From contig SVAH01000002.1 in NCBI GenBank assembly GCA_015059485.1, positions 62,001 to 126,000 on the forward strand: a DNA stretch of 64,000 nucleotides, written 5' to 3'. Source of the DNA: Bacillota bacterium. GTDB lineage: Bacteria; Bacillota_I; Bacilli_A; RF39; UBA660. The translations under genes were made by a program, and so were the position numbers. Position 1 is the stretch's first letter; each line of letters starts with the position of its first letter. Below are positions 52,347-62,369 of the stretch, one piece after another. Under the pieces are notes generated by a model that ran no database searches, was not told where the DNA came from, and worked only from the letters and a program-made list of their open reading frames with translations.

Positions 52347-54076
52347 TCATTATCACCATTCTTATCTAAACTTGATGTAATATACTTTTTTTCACTAAAT
52401 ATTTTAAAATCTATACTATTACTTTTCTTATTTTTTTTCAACTCATAATTGTTTACTTTTAATTCTTTTTTATCAACGATTTCATAACCATTTATATTAA
52501 AAGTAACTATATCATCATTTTTAACTACTTTAACAGTATTATCGACTTCATCTATTTTAACAATTTTATCTGAAAAATAAACAGGAATATGAGTTTTAGA
52601 TTCACTTACTACATAATTATTTGAACCCCTATTATTATTTGGAAAATTTTGATCAACTGAAGCATTTATAAATCCATCATTTAAGAAAACTCCAATCTTA
52701 TACTTAAAAATTGTTGAAGTAGGCATCATTAAAGTATTTTTATGAATACTATTTTTGACTTTAACAACACTCTCTATAAATTCCTCTAATGAATCTAAAT
52801 TTATATTCTTTAAATACTTTTTACATATTGCATAATTATCATCACTGGATAATAATTCATAGACATCATTAAATTTCTTATAAAAATGTTTTTCTTTTAT
52901 CACAGTTTCTATCTTACTGCCCTTTTTTATTCCTCTAAGATCATTTATTAATTCTTTAATTGGTGATGACAGTATTAAGTTTATTGATTTTTCTCTAGAT
53001 GTTAAATTATTATAATATTCATGCAAATCATATTTGTTAAAATCTTCTAAATCCAATGTTTCGCCCTGTTCCATGTCTACTTCTCTATTAATTACATAAT
53101 CTACTATATTATAATGATATTTTAATTCTTCAATAGATTTATCTGTCAATTCATTAATTATATTAGAAACTACGGAATTTCTTTTTTTAATAATTGTATT
53201 TTTACTAATAAACTTGTTATTCTTTGCATATTTATCAATATAATCAAATAAACTATTAATTTTTAATTTTTTTAATGTCTTTGAATTTTTTTCTTTTTCG
53301 TATTTCCTACATAATTCTTTCTTTTCTTCAAGTTTTAAAATTTCATTTTCATAAAAATCTTTTAAATACATATTATGAACATAATTAGAATCTAATAGTA
53401 TATTTCCATATATTTTTACTGCTTCATCAAAATATCTATTAAAATTATCATCACTATCATTTTTAAAGTTTGTAAGTAAAGTACATATTTGATTTTCATA
53501 AAGTTGCGCATCAAATGCCACCATTTCAACAGGCATTACATCCTCTTCACTATCAATTTGATCTAAAAATTCAGATAAATCATCTAAATAATTTGAAATA
53601 ATATTTATAACATCAGTTTCTAATGCTTTTGCTTCTTGAATAAAAAATTTTATTTTAGAATAGATTACATTAAGTAATGCTAAATTATCTTCATGAGTAG
53701 TATCAACAACTAATTCTTCAACTTTTTCTTCTTTAATTAATTCTTCATTTTTATTATTATTATTTAGTGTATCAACTGTTACTTCTTGCCTACCATTAAA
53801 AAAACTAATTTCTGGGGTTAAATTTTCATAATTATCAAATTCTACATAAACATTATCATTATCTATTTCTTTTCTATACCATAAATACATTTTCAAATAA
53901 TTTTCAAAAGATTTTTTTGTTTTAAAAGTTAATACTCTTGATAGATGTCCATATTTAGTTTTATATGTTGCAAATATTCCAACTAAATTATCTTTTTCAC
54001 ATAATATTGGCTCAACATTATTATTTATAAAACCATAATACTTTAAAATCTTTTTTGCATCATTAAACTCTAACAT
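52343..54076 (-). CDS. 577-aa cytosolic protein of unknown function
   Basis: An N-terminal alpha/beta region (LSRVLTFKTKKSFENYLKM) leads to long Lys/Glu/Asp-rich helical segments with coiled-coil character, then a small beta-rich end. No catalytic motif was found. Of two closely spaced ATGs the second (54076) has the proper spacing from AGGAG. Translationally coupled to the DUF1700-like gene downstream. Confidence 0.5.
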   Translation of the reverse strand: MLEFNDAKKILKYYGFINNNVEPILCEKDNLVGIFATYKTKYGHLSRVLTFKTKKSFENYLKMYLWYRKEIDNDNVYVEFDNYENLTPEISFFNGRQEVTVDTLNNNNKNEELIKEEKVEELVVDTTHEDNLALLNVIYSKIKFFIQEAKALETDVINIISNYLDDLSEFLDQIDSEEDVMPVEMVAFDAQLYENQICTLLTNFKNDSDDNFNRYFDEAVKIYGNILLDSNYVHNMYLKDFYENEILKLEEKKELCRKYEKEKNSKTLKKLKINSLFDYIDKYAKNNKFISKNTIIKKRNSVVSNIINELTDKSIEELKYHYNIVDYVINREVDMEQGETLDLEDFNKYDLHEYYNNLTSREKSINLILSSPIKELINDLRGIKKGSKIETVIKEKHFYKKFNDVYELLSSDDNYAICKKYLKNINLDSLEEFIESVVKVKNSIHKNTLMMPTSTIFKYKIGVFLNDGFINASVDQNFPNNNRGSNNYVVSESKTHIPVYFSDKIVKIDEVDNTVKVVKNDDIVTFNINGYEIVDKKELKVNNYELKKNKKSNSIDFKIFSEKKYITSSLDKNGDNE

Positions 54077-54183
54077 AGCCATTCTCCTATCATTCTCAAA
54101 TATATTGTACCATACTTATATATGAAATTCTATTGATTATTTTAAAATAACAGTTATAATTATTATATAAAGGATGTGATACA

Positions 54184-54765
54184 TTGAATTCAAATAATGA
54201 TGAAAAAATTGAATTAATTAAACCAAAATCAAAAAAACAAAAATTACGAGAAGATAATATTAAGGAAACTATTAATAAAAACAAAAGTATTATTGTACCT
54301 ACTTTAATGGGAATAGTAGGTATAATATTTCTAACTAATTCTAATGACATTATTATTTACGCTTGTTATATTATTGGTGCTTTAATTGCTGGTTTTGGAA
54401 TATATAATGTTATAAGATATGCGCAAATAAAAGAACAACTAAAGATCGAGGATACAAAAAAATTAACAGCTGGAATTATTTCAATTGCTATTGGAATATT
54501 AATCATACTTCTTGCAAGTGTTATTCAAACATTTTTAAATTTATTGATAGGCTTATGGTTAATAACTACCGGTATTATGAAAATAATTGATAGTGGAAAA
54601 GTTGATACTAAAACAAAAAATTTTTATTTAATTGAATCAATAATATATATTGGTATGGGATTATATTCAATATTCTTTCAAAATATATTATTAACTATTA
54701 TTGGTATATGGATGATAATAGCATCTGGAATAGAAATATATAATCAATTAAAAAATAAGGATTAA
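54184..54765 (+). CDS. DUF308/HdeD-like membrane protein
   Basis: 193 residues, a basic N terminus then six hydrophobic helices in pairs (IIVPTLMGIVGIIFL, LTAGIISIAIGILIILLA, LLTIIGIWMIIASGIEIY), as in DUF308/HdeD proteins. TTG start at 54184 after AAAGGATG. Divergent from the minus-strand genes and ends in a shared terminator. Function unknown. Confidence 0.7.
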   Translation: MNSNNDEKIELIKPKSKKQKLREDNIKETINKNKSIIVPTLMGIVGIIFLTNSNDIIIYACYIIGALIAGFGIYNVIRYAQIKEQLKIEDTKKLTAGIISIAIGILIILLASVIQTFLNLLIGLWLITTGIMKIIDSGKVDTKTKNFYLIESIIYIGMGLYSIFFQNILLTIIGIWMIIASGIEIYNQLKNKD

Positions 54766-54780
54766 TTTAAATCCTTATTT
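54753..54780. terminator. Bidirectional terminator between converging genes
   Basis: AAATAAGGATT/AATCCTTATTT, eleven-bp stem, T-rich on both strands. Confidence 0.85.
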
Positions 54781-55512
54781 TTTTTGACTTGTTTTTTTAG
54801 TTTTTGTAACTTTTTTCTTTGTAGTTGTTTTTTTAAGTTCTTTTTTTGGTTCTTCTTCAACTACTTCTTCTAATTGTTCAGAAGTTTCAATTTCTTCTTC
54901 TAAATTATTTGATTTTTCTTCAAATTCAAAATCATCTTTTGTATCTCTAGCAAAATAAATTAATGCAATGAAACCTACAAGAGCTGCAACTACTATAATA
55001 ATAGTTGTTTTATCACTTTTTTCTGCATCTTTTTTAGATGTTTTACTATCTGCTTTTGAATCAGTAGATGAATTATTATTTGTTGTGCTATCAACTTTTA
55101 TTTCACCATCAATAATTTGTTGAACTTTATCAACAAATTCTTCACTGTCATAAAGTTTCTTTATTTCTGCTTTGATATCTTCATCATATGTTTCAGCATA
55201 TCCTTGGAAAGTTTTATCACCAATAATTATATATGGAACTCCTCCAACATCTTCTTTAAAATATGTAGCAACCTTACCCATTAATGTTGCATTATCTTCA
55301 TCATACCAAACTTCATGAGTTTCTAATTTGAAGTATTTTGAATATTCTGTATCTTCAAGACTCTCAAAAAATGAAAGAGCTTTAGCACAATATCCACAAC
55401 CTTCTCCTCTAAACATATGTACAGTTATTGGCTGTTTTTTTGCAGCATTTACACTAAATGGTATTACAAGTACAGCTACTAATGCAACCAATAATAATTT
55501 TATTTTTTTCAT
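54775..55512 (-). CDS. Membrane-anchored thioredoxin-fold protein with CGYC motif
   Basis: 245 residues. Signal peptide (to about 24), then a thioredoxin/glutaredoxin-like domain with GEGCGYCAKALSFF (CxxC) and GGVPYIIIG (cis-Pro). A Ser/Asp linker, one membrane helix near 175-190 and a Lys/Thr/Glu-rich cytoplasmic tail follow. Likely an envelope thiol oxidoreductase. AGGAGG before the start. Topology is unusual: active site outside, a long basic tail inside. Confidence 0.8.
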   Translation of the reverse strand: MKKIKLLLVALVAVLVIPFSVNAAKKQPITVHMFRGEGCGYCAKALSFFESLEDTEYSKYFKLETHEVWYDEDNATLMGKVATYFKEDVGGVPYIIIGDKTFQGYAETYDEDIKAEIKKLYDSEEFVDKVQQIIDGEIKVDSTTNNNSSTDSKADSKTSKKDAEKSDKTTIIIVVAALVGFIALIYFARDTKDDFEFEEKSNNLEEEIETSEQLEEVVEEEPKKELKKTTTKKKVTKTKKTSQKK

Positions 55513-55570
55513 ATTACTCCTCCTATGTGCAAAATTATACTATTTTTTAGGTTAAAATGCAACTTTTACA

Positions 55571-56671
55571 CTATACATTAAATCTAAAATAACATATATC
55601 TCCATCTTGCATTAAATAATCTTTTCCTTCTATTCTAAGCTTACCTGCTTCTTGTACTTTCTTTTCATCTCCAAGTTCTTCTAAATCAGTAAACGATGTT
55701 ACCTCTGCTTTAATAAACCCACGTTCTATATCACTATGAATTATACCTGCACATTCTTTTGCAGTCATTCCTTTTTTAAATGTCCATGCTCTACATTCAT
55801 CTGGTCCTGATGTAAAGAATGTTTGAAGTCCAAGTAAATTATAAGTAGCAAAAATTAATTTATCAAGTCCACTATTAGAAATTCCTAATTCTTTCAAAAA
55901 TTCTTTTTTATCGCTTTCTTCTAACTCTGCAAGTTCTGATTCTATTTTTGCACACATCACAATTACATTAGATCCCTCTTTTGCTGCATAATCAGAGATT
56001 TGCTTTGTATAATCATTTTCTCCAAGAACCAAATCATCTTCTTTTATATTGGCAACATATATTATTGGTTTTAATGTAATAAAATTAAATGCTTTAATCG
56101 GAGCTATTTCATCATCTGTTAATTCAATATTTCTTATTGGAATATTTTTAAGTAAAGCTTCTTCACATTTCTTTAAAACATTAAATTCTAAGACAGTTTC
56201 TTTATCTTTAGTAGTCTCAGCTTTTTTTTGAATTTTTGAAATTCTATTTTGTATTATTTCTAAATCTGCAAGAATAAGCTCTATATTAATAATATCTATA
56301 TCACGCACTGGATCACATTTTCCTTCAACATGAATAATATTTTCATCATCAAAACATCTTACAACTTCTACTATCGCATCTACTTCCCTAATATGTGATA
56401 AGAACTTATTACCTAATCCTTCTCCTTTTGAGGCACCTTTAACTAACCCTGCTATATCAGTAAATTCAAATGTAGTTGGGACTTCACTTTTTGGCATATA
56501 TAAATCGCATAAAAAAGTAAGTCTTGAATCAGGAACTGTTACTACACCTACATTTGGTTCTATAGTTGCAAATGGGTAATTTGCCGCTAAAATATTTTTC
56601 TTTGTTATTGCATTAAACATTGTTGACTTTCCTACATTTGGAAGCCCTACTATACCTGCTTTTAATGACAT
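55571..56671 (-). CDS. ychF: Ribosome-binding ATPase YchF
   Basis: 366 residues. GLPNVGKSTMFNAI (G1), DIAGLVKGASKGEGLGN and the C-terminal TGS-like region ending GDICYFRFNV define the family. It binds ribosomes and ATP. The ATG at 56671 follows AAGGAG; a GTG three codons earlier is within that site. Normal length. Confidence 0.95.
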   Translation of the reverse strand: MSLKAGIVGLPNVGKSTMFNAITKKNILAANYPFATIEPNVGVVTVPDSRLTFLCDLYMPKSEVPTTFEFTDIAGLVKGASKGEGLGNKFLSHIREVDAIVEVVRCFDDENIIHVEGKCDPVRDIDIINIELILADLEIIQNRISKIQKKAETTKDKETVLEFNVLKKCEEALLKNIPIRNIELTDDEIAPIKAFNFITLKPIIYVANIKEDDLVLGENDYTKQISDYAAKEGSNVIVMCAKIESELAELEESDKKEFLKELGISNSGLDKLIFATYNLLGLQTFFTSGPDECRAWTFKKGMTAKECAGIIHSDIERGFIKAEVTSFTDLEELGDEKKVQEAGKLRIEGKDYLMQDGDICYFRFNV

Positions 56672-56683
56672 ATAATTCACTCC

Positions 56684-57451
56684 TTATTGTTCTAATTTTC
56701 TTACTAAATTTTCTCTTTTATCAATAATATCTTGCTCTCCATCCATATATTGATATAATAATGGAGCTACTAATTTCAATGTTTCTAATGATAAATTATC
56801 AGATATATCATCTAATCTTTGAGATATCCTACTAATGATTATACCATATTCTACAGAAGACATAATATAATTTTCTAGTTTATAATAGCAATAATTTATA
56901 AATTCTGCATTAAAATATAAAATATCTCCTTCTTTTTCTATATTTACTAAATCATTTTTAAATTGTTCATCTATCTCAGTATCTTTTTCTACATATATAT
57001 CATGCAATAATCTTACTAGGTAATTATATACATCATCATTTATTCTTGTATTAATAAACATCTGTCTTAAATTATCACAAACAGATAAAGTACCTTTTTG
57101 TGACTCATATAATTGCTTTGCTCTTAAAGGAAATCTTAATGCATCAAATAATTCAGTTTTTTTTGCTAATTGTGAATGTAATTTTAAAACTTCATTAAAC
57201 ATTTCATTACCTAACGATGTATTTATTGAATCCTCTATGTAATCTAAATCTCTTAAAACTAATATATCTAAAAACATTTTTGACTCATAACAACGTGCTG
57301 CAAAATCTTCAATTATTAAACTTTCTTCACAGTCATGTCTTAAAATGTATTCTATTTCATTAACAGATTTTCTTTCAATAATATCAATTTGATCTAAATC
57401 TTCACCAAATTCATCTAATAGATCTCTCAAATTACTTTTCTTATAAAACAT
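56684..57451 (-). CDS. All-helical protein of unknown function
   Basis: 255 residues, acidic and helical, no signal peptide or motif. Segments such as LLDEFGEDLDQIDIIERK and YVEKDTEIDEQFKNDLV suggest a helical bundle. Starts after GAGGG and ends 12 bp before ychF, so the two may be co-transcribed. I recognise no family. Confidence 0.5.
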   Translation of the reverse strand: MFYKKSNLRDLLDEFGEDLDQIDIIERKSVNEIEYILRHDCEESLIIEDFAARCYESKMFLDILVLRDLDYIEDSINTSLGNEMFNEVLKLHSQLAKKTELFDALRFPLRAKQLYESQKGTLSVCDNLRQMFINTRINDDVYNYLVRLLHDIYVEKDTEIDEQFKNDLVNIEKEGDILYFNAEFINYCYYKLENYIMSSVEYGIIISRISQRLDDISDNLSLETLKLVAPLLYQYMDGEQDIIDKRENLVRKLEQ

Positions 57452-57638
57452 AATAATCCCTCACTTATGGTTTACTATTATAAAATTTATTAATAAGAAT
57501 TTCAAGTTATTAATCATTATCTATTTATTATTTTTTTACAATTATCATAACTATTTTTTAGTTATAATACTTAAAAGAATAATAATTAGTGAAAAATCTA
57601 AAAAAAATAACATCTCTGCTATTTTTCTATCGTAAAAG

Positions 57639-59399
57639 TTATTTCAAGTATTCAGTTAATACTCTTTTTAATTCTTTTTTATCTATTGGTTTGGCTATAT
57701 AATCATTAAATCCTTTTTCTAAATATTTTTCTCTTTCTCCCGCTACTGCATTTGCTGTAAGTGTTACTACTGGAATATTAAATCCTGGTATGTTTCTTAA
57801 TTTTTCGAATGTTTCTGTTCCACTCATTTTTGGCATCATATCATCCATAAGTATTAAATCATATTGTAATCCTTGATTTATTTTTTCTAAACATCCAAAT
57901 CCACTATCAACAGTTTCTGGTTCTATTCCATATTCCTTTAAAAACCTTGCTGCCACTTTTAAATTAAGAGCATTATCATCAACTACTAAAATTTTCTTTT
58001 GACTATAATCAATTACATCTTGTAATTTTTTTTCATTTTTATTTAAGCCTGTATATGATACTATTTTTTGTTTTAGATACACTGAAAATTTTGATCCTTT
58101 TCCATATTTACTTTGAACTATTATCTTTCCACCCATCATATCTACTAATTTTTTTGTTATAGCCATTCCAAGTCCAATTCCCTCAATTGATGAATTCTTA
58201 TCTTCATCAAGTCTTTGAAATTTAGTAAATAAATTATCAAGCATTTCTTTCTTTATACCTCTTCCTGTATCTTCAACAGAAATAAAAATTGTTGATATAT
58301 CTTTATTATTCATACATCTTATTTTAAAATCTATAAACCCTTCTTCTGTATATTTAATTGCATTTGTTAATAGATTAGTCATTATTTCTTTAATTTTTCC
58401 ACAATCTCCATAAAGAATCTCAGGTACTTCATCTTCAATTTCAAATCTAAAATCTATTGGTCTATCCCCAATTCTTGGTTTAATTAATTTAACAAGACTC
58501 GCACTAATTTCTCGCAAGTTATAATTTTCATTAATTATTTCCATTTTATCAGCTTCTATATTAGATATATCAAGTACACTATTAACTATTTCAAGTAAAT
58601 TTTGACCTGCCATTATTATATCTTTTGCATCTTCATGACAATCTTCAACTGTCGTATCTTCAACAATTGCCTCTGAAAAGCCCATTATTGCATTAAGCGG
58701 TGTTCTTATTTCATGTGACATACTTGATAAAAACTCTGATTTAACTTGTTTTGCTTTATTTATTTCAAAATTTGCTCTTTCAAGTTTTTCTGTCATTTTA
58801 AAATCAGGATTATCTATTGTATGATACATAACTAATATAATATAACCCATTATAAATGGATCAACTATTATCATCGGAAATTTTATTTTTAAAATAAAGT
58901 TTATTAATTCTAAAAAAGTTAATATATAAAGGGGATAAAATTTTTTGTTTTTTAAATTACTTGATGACAATAATATTAATAATATTACAAATAGTATTAA
59001 AGCTAAAAACAAGACATAGTATAAAGTATTTAATGTTAAGCTTATTGGATTATTCATTACATATATACTCGATATCAAAATACATATAATTGAATAAAAG
59101 AATGCTCTCATTATTCGCTTTATCTTAAATAAGATATTATACATATAAACAAATAACCAGTATACCCAATAAGTAAATATTAATATGTCAATTTTTTTTA
59201 ACAATTCTAGCATATATCTATCATTATTTTTCAAATTTAATATTGCAAACACATTCACTAAACACTCCATAAAATTAACAATATATAATATAGAAAATAA
59301 CGTATTCTCTGTATTTTTTATATTCTTTTTAAAATAATATAAAATAAAAATCAATATGTTTATAAATAAAGCTACTATTGAAAAAATATATGAAACCAT
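57639..59399 (-). CDS. Hybrid sensor histidine kinase with receiver domain
   Basis: 586 residues. About six membrane helices (to 205), a HisKA helix pair with FLSSMSHEIRTPLNAIMGFS (phosphorylated His), an ATP domain with NLLTNAIKYTEEG, DTGRGI and GIGLGMAITKKL, then a receiver domain (KILVVDDNALNLK, MDDMMPKMSG with the Asp, LTANAVAG, IAKPIDKK). No output domain, so a phosphotransfer partner elsewhere is needed. Start after a weak GGGATGG. A terminator lies in its leader. Confidence 0.85.
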   Translation of the reverse strand: MVSYIFSIVALFINILIFILYYFKKNIKNTENTLFSILYIVNFMECLVNVFAILNLKNNDRYMLELLKKIDILIFTYWVYWLFVYMYNILFKIKRIMRAFFYSIICILISSIYVMNNPISLTLNTLYYVLFLALILFVILLILLSSSNLKNKKFYPLYILTFLELINFILKIKFPMIIVDPFIMGYIILVMYHTIDNPDFKMTEKLERANFEINKAKQVKSEFLSSMSHEIRTPLNAIMGFSEAIVEDTTVEDCHEDAKDIIMAGQNLLEIVNSVLDISNIEADKMEIINENYNLREISASLVKLIKPRIGDRPIDFRFEIEDEVPEILYGDCGKIKEIMTNLLTNAIKYTEEGFIDFKIRCMNNKDISTIFISVEDTGRGIKKEMLDNLFTKFQRLDEDKNSSIEGIGLGMAITKKLVDMMGGKIIVQSKYGKGSKFSVYLKQKIVSYTGLNKNEKKLQDVIDYSQKKILVVDDNALNLKVAARFLKEYGIEPETVDSGFGCLEKINQGLQYDLILMDDMMPKMSGTETFEKLRNIPGFNIPVVTLTANAVAGEREKYLEKGFNDYIAKPIDKKELKRVLTEYLK

Positions 59400-59446
59400 T
59401 TTAATTACCATCCCAATCTAAAGTTTTCTGTCAAAAAAAATAGCCC

Positions 59447-59460
59447 TTCATCTAGATGAA
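59447..59460 (-). terminator. Hairpin with T run in front of the kinase gene
   Basis: TTCATC-TA-GATGAA, perfect, followed on the minus strand by ATTTTTTTT. It lies between the kinase start (59399) and upstream sequence, so it either ends a small transcript or attenuates the kinase mRNA. Confidence 0.65.
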
Positions 59461-59483
59461 TAAGCCACTTCTTTAAATAATAA

Positions 59484-59702
59484 TCAATACCAATTTTTCT
59501 GAATTTGAGGCGAAACTTCCCCCCTAAAAATGTAACCTATTTTTTTTAAAATTACATGATAATTCAGCTTATTATTGTTAAAAAAATGTGGCAAAAATAC
59601 TCTTTTTATTGAATTTCCCCAATTTAATAATATTACTTTCTTTTTTATATTATTTTGCAATATTTTATAATACAGCAATTTTAAAAAAAACAATTTATTC
59701 AT
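59484..59702 (-). CDS. Possible 72-aa basic protein
   Basis: ATG at 59702 after TAGGTG, a Lys/Phe/Leu/Asn-rich frame ending QIQKNWY. Composition is what AT-rich noncoding DNA would give, and no motif is seen. The rest of the interval 59412-59840 holds two terminators and a palindrome. This is the best gene candidate there, but a weak one. Confidence 0.2.
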   Translation of the reverse strand: MNKLFFLKLLYYKILQNNIKKKVILLNWGNSIKRVFLPHFFNNNKLNYHVILKKIGYIFRGEVSPQIQKNWY

Positions 59703-59746
59703 TTTTAACACCTACTTTATATATTTATTTTTTTATTGCTAACATT

Positions 59747-59758
59747 TTGTGCGCACAA
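59747..59758. promoter_or_regulatory. Perfect 12-bp palindrome, possible operator
   Basis: TTGTGCGCACAA, GC-rich in an AT-rich background, lies about 45 bp upstream of the small ORF. A protein-binding site is plausible; no regulator is identified. Confidence 0.35.
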
Positions 59759-59780
59759 TATAAAGAATACCACAAATAAA

Positions 59781-59809
59781 AAAAATGTTAAACAACCTTT
59801 AACATTTTT
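59781..59809. terminator. Terminator of the AbgT-type gene
   Basis: AAAAATGTTAAA/TTTAACATTTTT, twelve bp with a short loop, T-rich on both sides. Confidence 0.8.
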
Positions 59810-59840
59810 TATTAATTCTTGTCATAAAATTTACACATTT

Positions 59841-61382
59841 TTAAATAATTGATGAGCCATGAATTCCAATTGGTAATCCTGTTAAATACCATAATACTAA
59901 TAATACTAATAAAGATATAAAAGTGAATATTGAATAAGGTACTTGATATTTAATTGATTTAAATAAATTAATTGATTGTTCTGACTGATTATATTTCTGT
60001 AAATATGCTAAATATATTACAAAATATGCAAATAATGGTGTCAATCCAGTAGTACTACTCTCAGCAAATCTAAATAATACTTGAGTAAATTCAGGACTTA
60101 TTCCAGCAGTCATACATATTGGTACAACGCTACCTGCAAGAATACTCCATTTAGTTACAGATGTTGGAACTAAAATAGTTATTAAAGCAAATATTACAAA
60201 TAATAATATAATAAGTGGAACACCCATAAACGATAATTTTCCAATAAAATTTGCAAATAAAGCTACTATAATTTCTCCAATATTAGTATATCTAAAAATA
60301 CTTATCAAAGTAGAGCCAAAGAATATTAATACTAATATACTTCCTACTCCATCAAGAGAATGTCCTAAATCTTCACATAAGTCTTCATTATTTTTAATTG
60401 TTTTAGCACCAATTCCATAAAAGAACCCTAATACAACGAATAATAAAGTTACTATAAATACAAAACCATTACTAAAGAATGAATCATAACTAAACAATTT
60501 ATCAATATATAAATTTTGAGTTTTATCTAGTAGATTTCCACTAAATGGAAGACCAGGTATAATATTATATATAAATATTAATAAATAAATACTACCTGCA
60601 ATTATTGATAATGCTAATCCTTTCTTTTCTTTCTTACCTATTTTGAATTCATCATCTTCTTCAAATTCATATGATTCAACTTTTTCGGCAATAATTTTTT
60701 CAGTAATATAAGTAATTATAAAGCTTAAAAGTATTACTGCAAAAATCATTATGAATAAGAAAGCTCTGATTCTTATATTATATGCACTATCTAATATCCA
60801 CGATGATGTCAATGTAGTTGTTAATAATGAACTATCTATACTTGTAAACAATATTGATAATCCACTACCACAGGTTAATGCAGCAAATGTTGCTATTATA
60901 CCAATTTTAGGATTACGCTTTCCATAACTAAATAGTAATGCACTTATAGGTATTAATATAATATAAGATAAATCACCAATTATACTTGACATTATACTTA
61001 TAAATACTAGAAAAAAAGTAACAGTATTCTTCTTTGCATTCTTTGTTAAAAGAGTAAATATAGTTTTCAAAAAACCACTTTTTTCCATTACTCCTAAACC
61101 TATTAAAATAATAATTAAACTACTTAATGGAACAAATGATACAAAGTTTGATACAGTTGTTGAAAATATATATTTAATACCACTTGGACTAAATAAATTA
61201 TTAACTTTAATATATTCATTAGTATAAGATAATGTGTTAGGATTTACCTTATTATAATTTGCTTGTATTCCCAATAGTGAAAATAATCCGCTAAGTAATA
61301 TGGTAACTGCAATAAACATAATTATTGTCATTATTGGATGTAATACAACTTTTTCTTTTAATTTGTTTTTATTTATTTTCAT
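59841..61382 (-). CDS. AbgT-family transporter
   Basis: 513 residues, about 12 membrane helices. SVTKWSILAGSVVPICMTAGISP-type sequence (two segments) and AESSTTGLTPLFAYFVIYLAY are hallmarks of AbgT/p-aminobenzoyl-glutamate transporters, some of which export sulfonamide-like compounds. The ATG at 61382 follows TTAGGTG and overlaps the end of the DUF951 gene by 14 bp. Substrate not deducible. Confidence 0.85.
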   Translation of the reverse strand: MKINKNKLKEKVVLHPIMTIIMFIAVTILLSGLFSLLGIQANYNKVNPNTLSYTNEYIKVNNLFSPSGIKYIFSTTVSNFVSFVPLSSLIIILIGLGVMEKSGFLKTIFTLLTKNAKKNTVTFFLVFISIMSSIIGDLSYIILIPISALLFSYGKRNPKIGIIATFAALTCGSGLSILFTSIDSSLLTTTLTSSWILDSAYNIRIRAFLFIMIFAVILLSFIITYITEKIIAEKVESYEFEEDDEFKIGKKEKKGLALSIIAGSIYLLIFIYNIIPGLPFSGNLLDKTQNLYIDKLFSYDSFFSNGFVFIVTLLFVVLGFFYGIGAKTIKNNEDLCEDLGHSLDGVGSILVLIFFGSTLISIFRYTNIGEIIVALFANFIGKLSFMGVPLIILLFVIFALITILVPTSVTKWSILAGSVVPICMTAGISPEFTQVLFRFAESSTTGLTPLFAYFVIYLAYLQKYNQSEQSINLFKSIKYQVPYSIFTFISLLVLLVLWYLTGLPIGIHGSSII

Positions 61383-61569
61383 TAGAATCACCTAATACTT
61401 TTTTTAATTTTTTTTGAAATTCCAATCTCCCCATCATTATTTCTCTACCACAATTTTCACATTTAATTTTTATATCAACACCAACTCTAGTTATCTTCCA
61501 CAAGTTAGTTTGACAAGCATGTGGCTTTTTCATAATTACTAAATCATTTAATTTATATGTCTTGTCCAT
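61369..61569 (-). CDS. DUF951 family protein
   Basis: 66 residues. KKPHACQTNLWKITRVGVDIKIKCENCGREI: a small beta protein with Cys residues for zinc (HAC..CENC), split here as KKPHACQTNLWK and KCENCGREI. The family is common in Bacillota and often lies next to parB and ychF. Function unknown. ATG at 61569 follows GAGGTG, overlapping mscS. Confidence 0.9.
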   Translation of the reverse strand: MDKTYKLNDLVIMKKPHACQTNLWKITRVGVDIKIKCENCGREIMMGRLEFQKKLKKVLGDSNENK

Positions 61570-62368
61570 GATGCACCTCAATCTGTTTATAAGGAATTTT
61601 AATTTTTTCTTTATCGTATGTATCCTTAATTTTTCTTAGAACATCTCTTTTAATTTGCCATTGTTTTTCTTGTGCACATTCCACTTGAATTGTATACATT
61701 ACTTCAGATGCTCCAAGTTCTGAAATTCCTAAATACTTTGTATTTTCATAAATATCCTTTTCTTTTTTTAATTCTTCAATTAAATTGTTTAAAATCTTTT
61801 CAACTTTAGCAGCCTTTTCTTCGTATGCTGTTGGTATATTAACAATTAATTTTGCACTCTTTTGACTAATATTTATAACCTTTTCAACATTACGATTTGC
61901 AAATACTAAAACTTCTCCATTAAAGTTTCTAATTTTAGTGCTTTTAAGGCCAAATTCAATAACTTGACCGGTAAAATCATTCAATTTTATATAATCACCA
62001 ACAACGTAATAATTTTCCATTATAATTGAAATTCCACTAATTATATCTTTTAATGTATCCTGTAATGCTAAACCTATTAAAGCCCCAGCTATTCCAACAC
62101 CAGCAACTAAACTACGAACATCTATTCCGTATAGTTTAAGAATAAATATTGCCATTATAATCAGTAAAAAATATTTATACAAACTTTCAATTATTGATAC
62201 TACAGTTTTTCTTTTCTTAACTTCATACGTATTTTTCCCAGTAGTAAATACTTTAGATATTACTAATTTACCAAAATTATATATTATGTATGAAATTACT
62301 ACTATTAAAATTAAACCATAAACTTCTTTCTTACTAATTATTTGAAAGATTTTTTCTAATAGTTTCAT
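61553..62368 (-). CDS. MscS-family mechanosensitive channel
   Basis: 271 residues. Three membrane helices, with the pore-lining helix VRSLVAGVGIAGALIGLALQ (Ala/Gly pattern), then the beta domain with ENYYVVGDYIKLNDFTGQV. It releases ions upon hypo-osmotic shock. Start at 62368 one bp after the parB stop, so same operon. Confidence 0.9.
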   Translation of the reverse strand: MKLLEKIFQIISKKEVYGLILIVVISYIIYNFGKLVISKVFTTGKNTYEVKKRKTVVSIIESLYKYFLLIIMAIFILKLYGIDVRSLVAGVGIAGALIGLALQDTLKDIISGISIIMENYYVVGDYIKLNDFTGQVIEFGLKSTKIRNFNGEVLVFANRNVEKVINISQKSAKLIVNIPTAYEEKAAKVEKILNNLIEELKKEKDIYENTKYLGISELGASEVMYTIQVECAQEKQWQIKRDVLRKIKDTYDKEKIKIPYKQIEVHHGQDI

Positions 62369-62369
62369 A

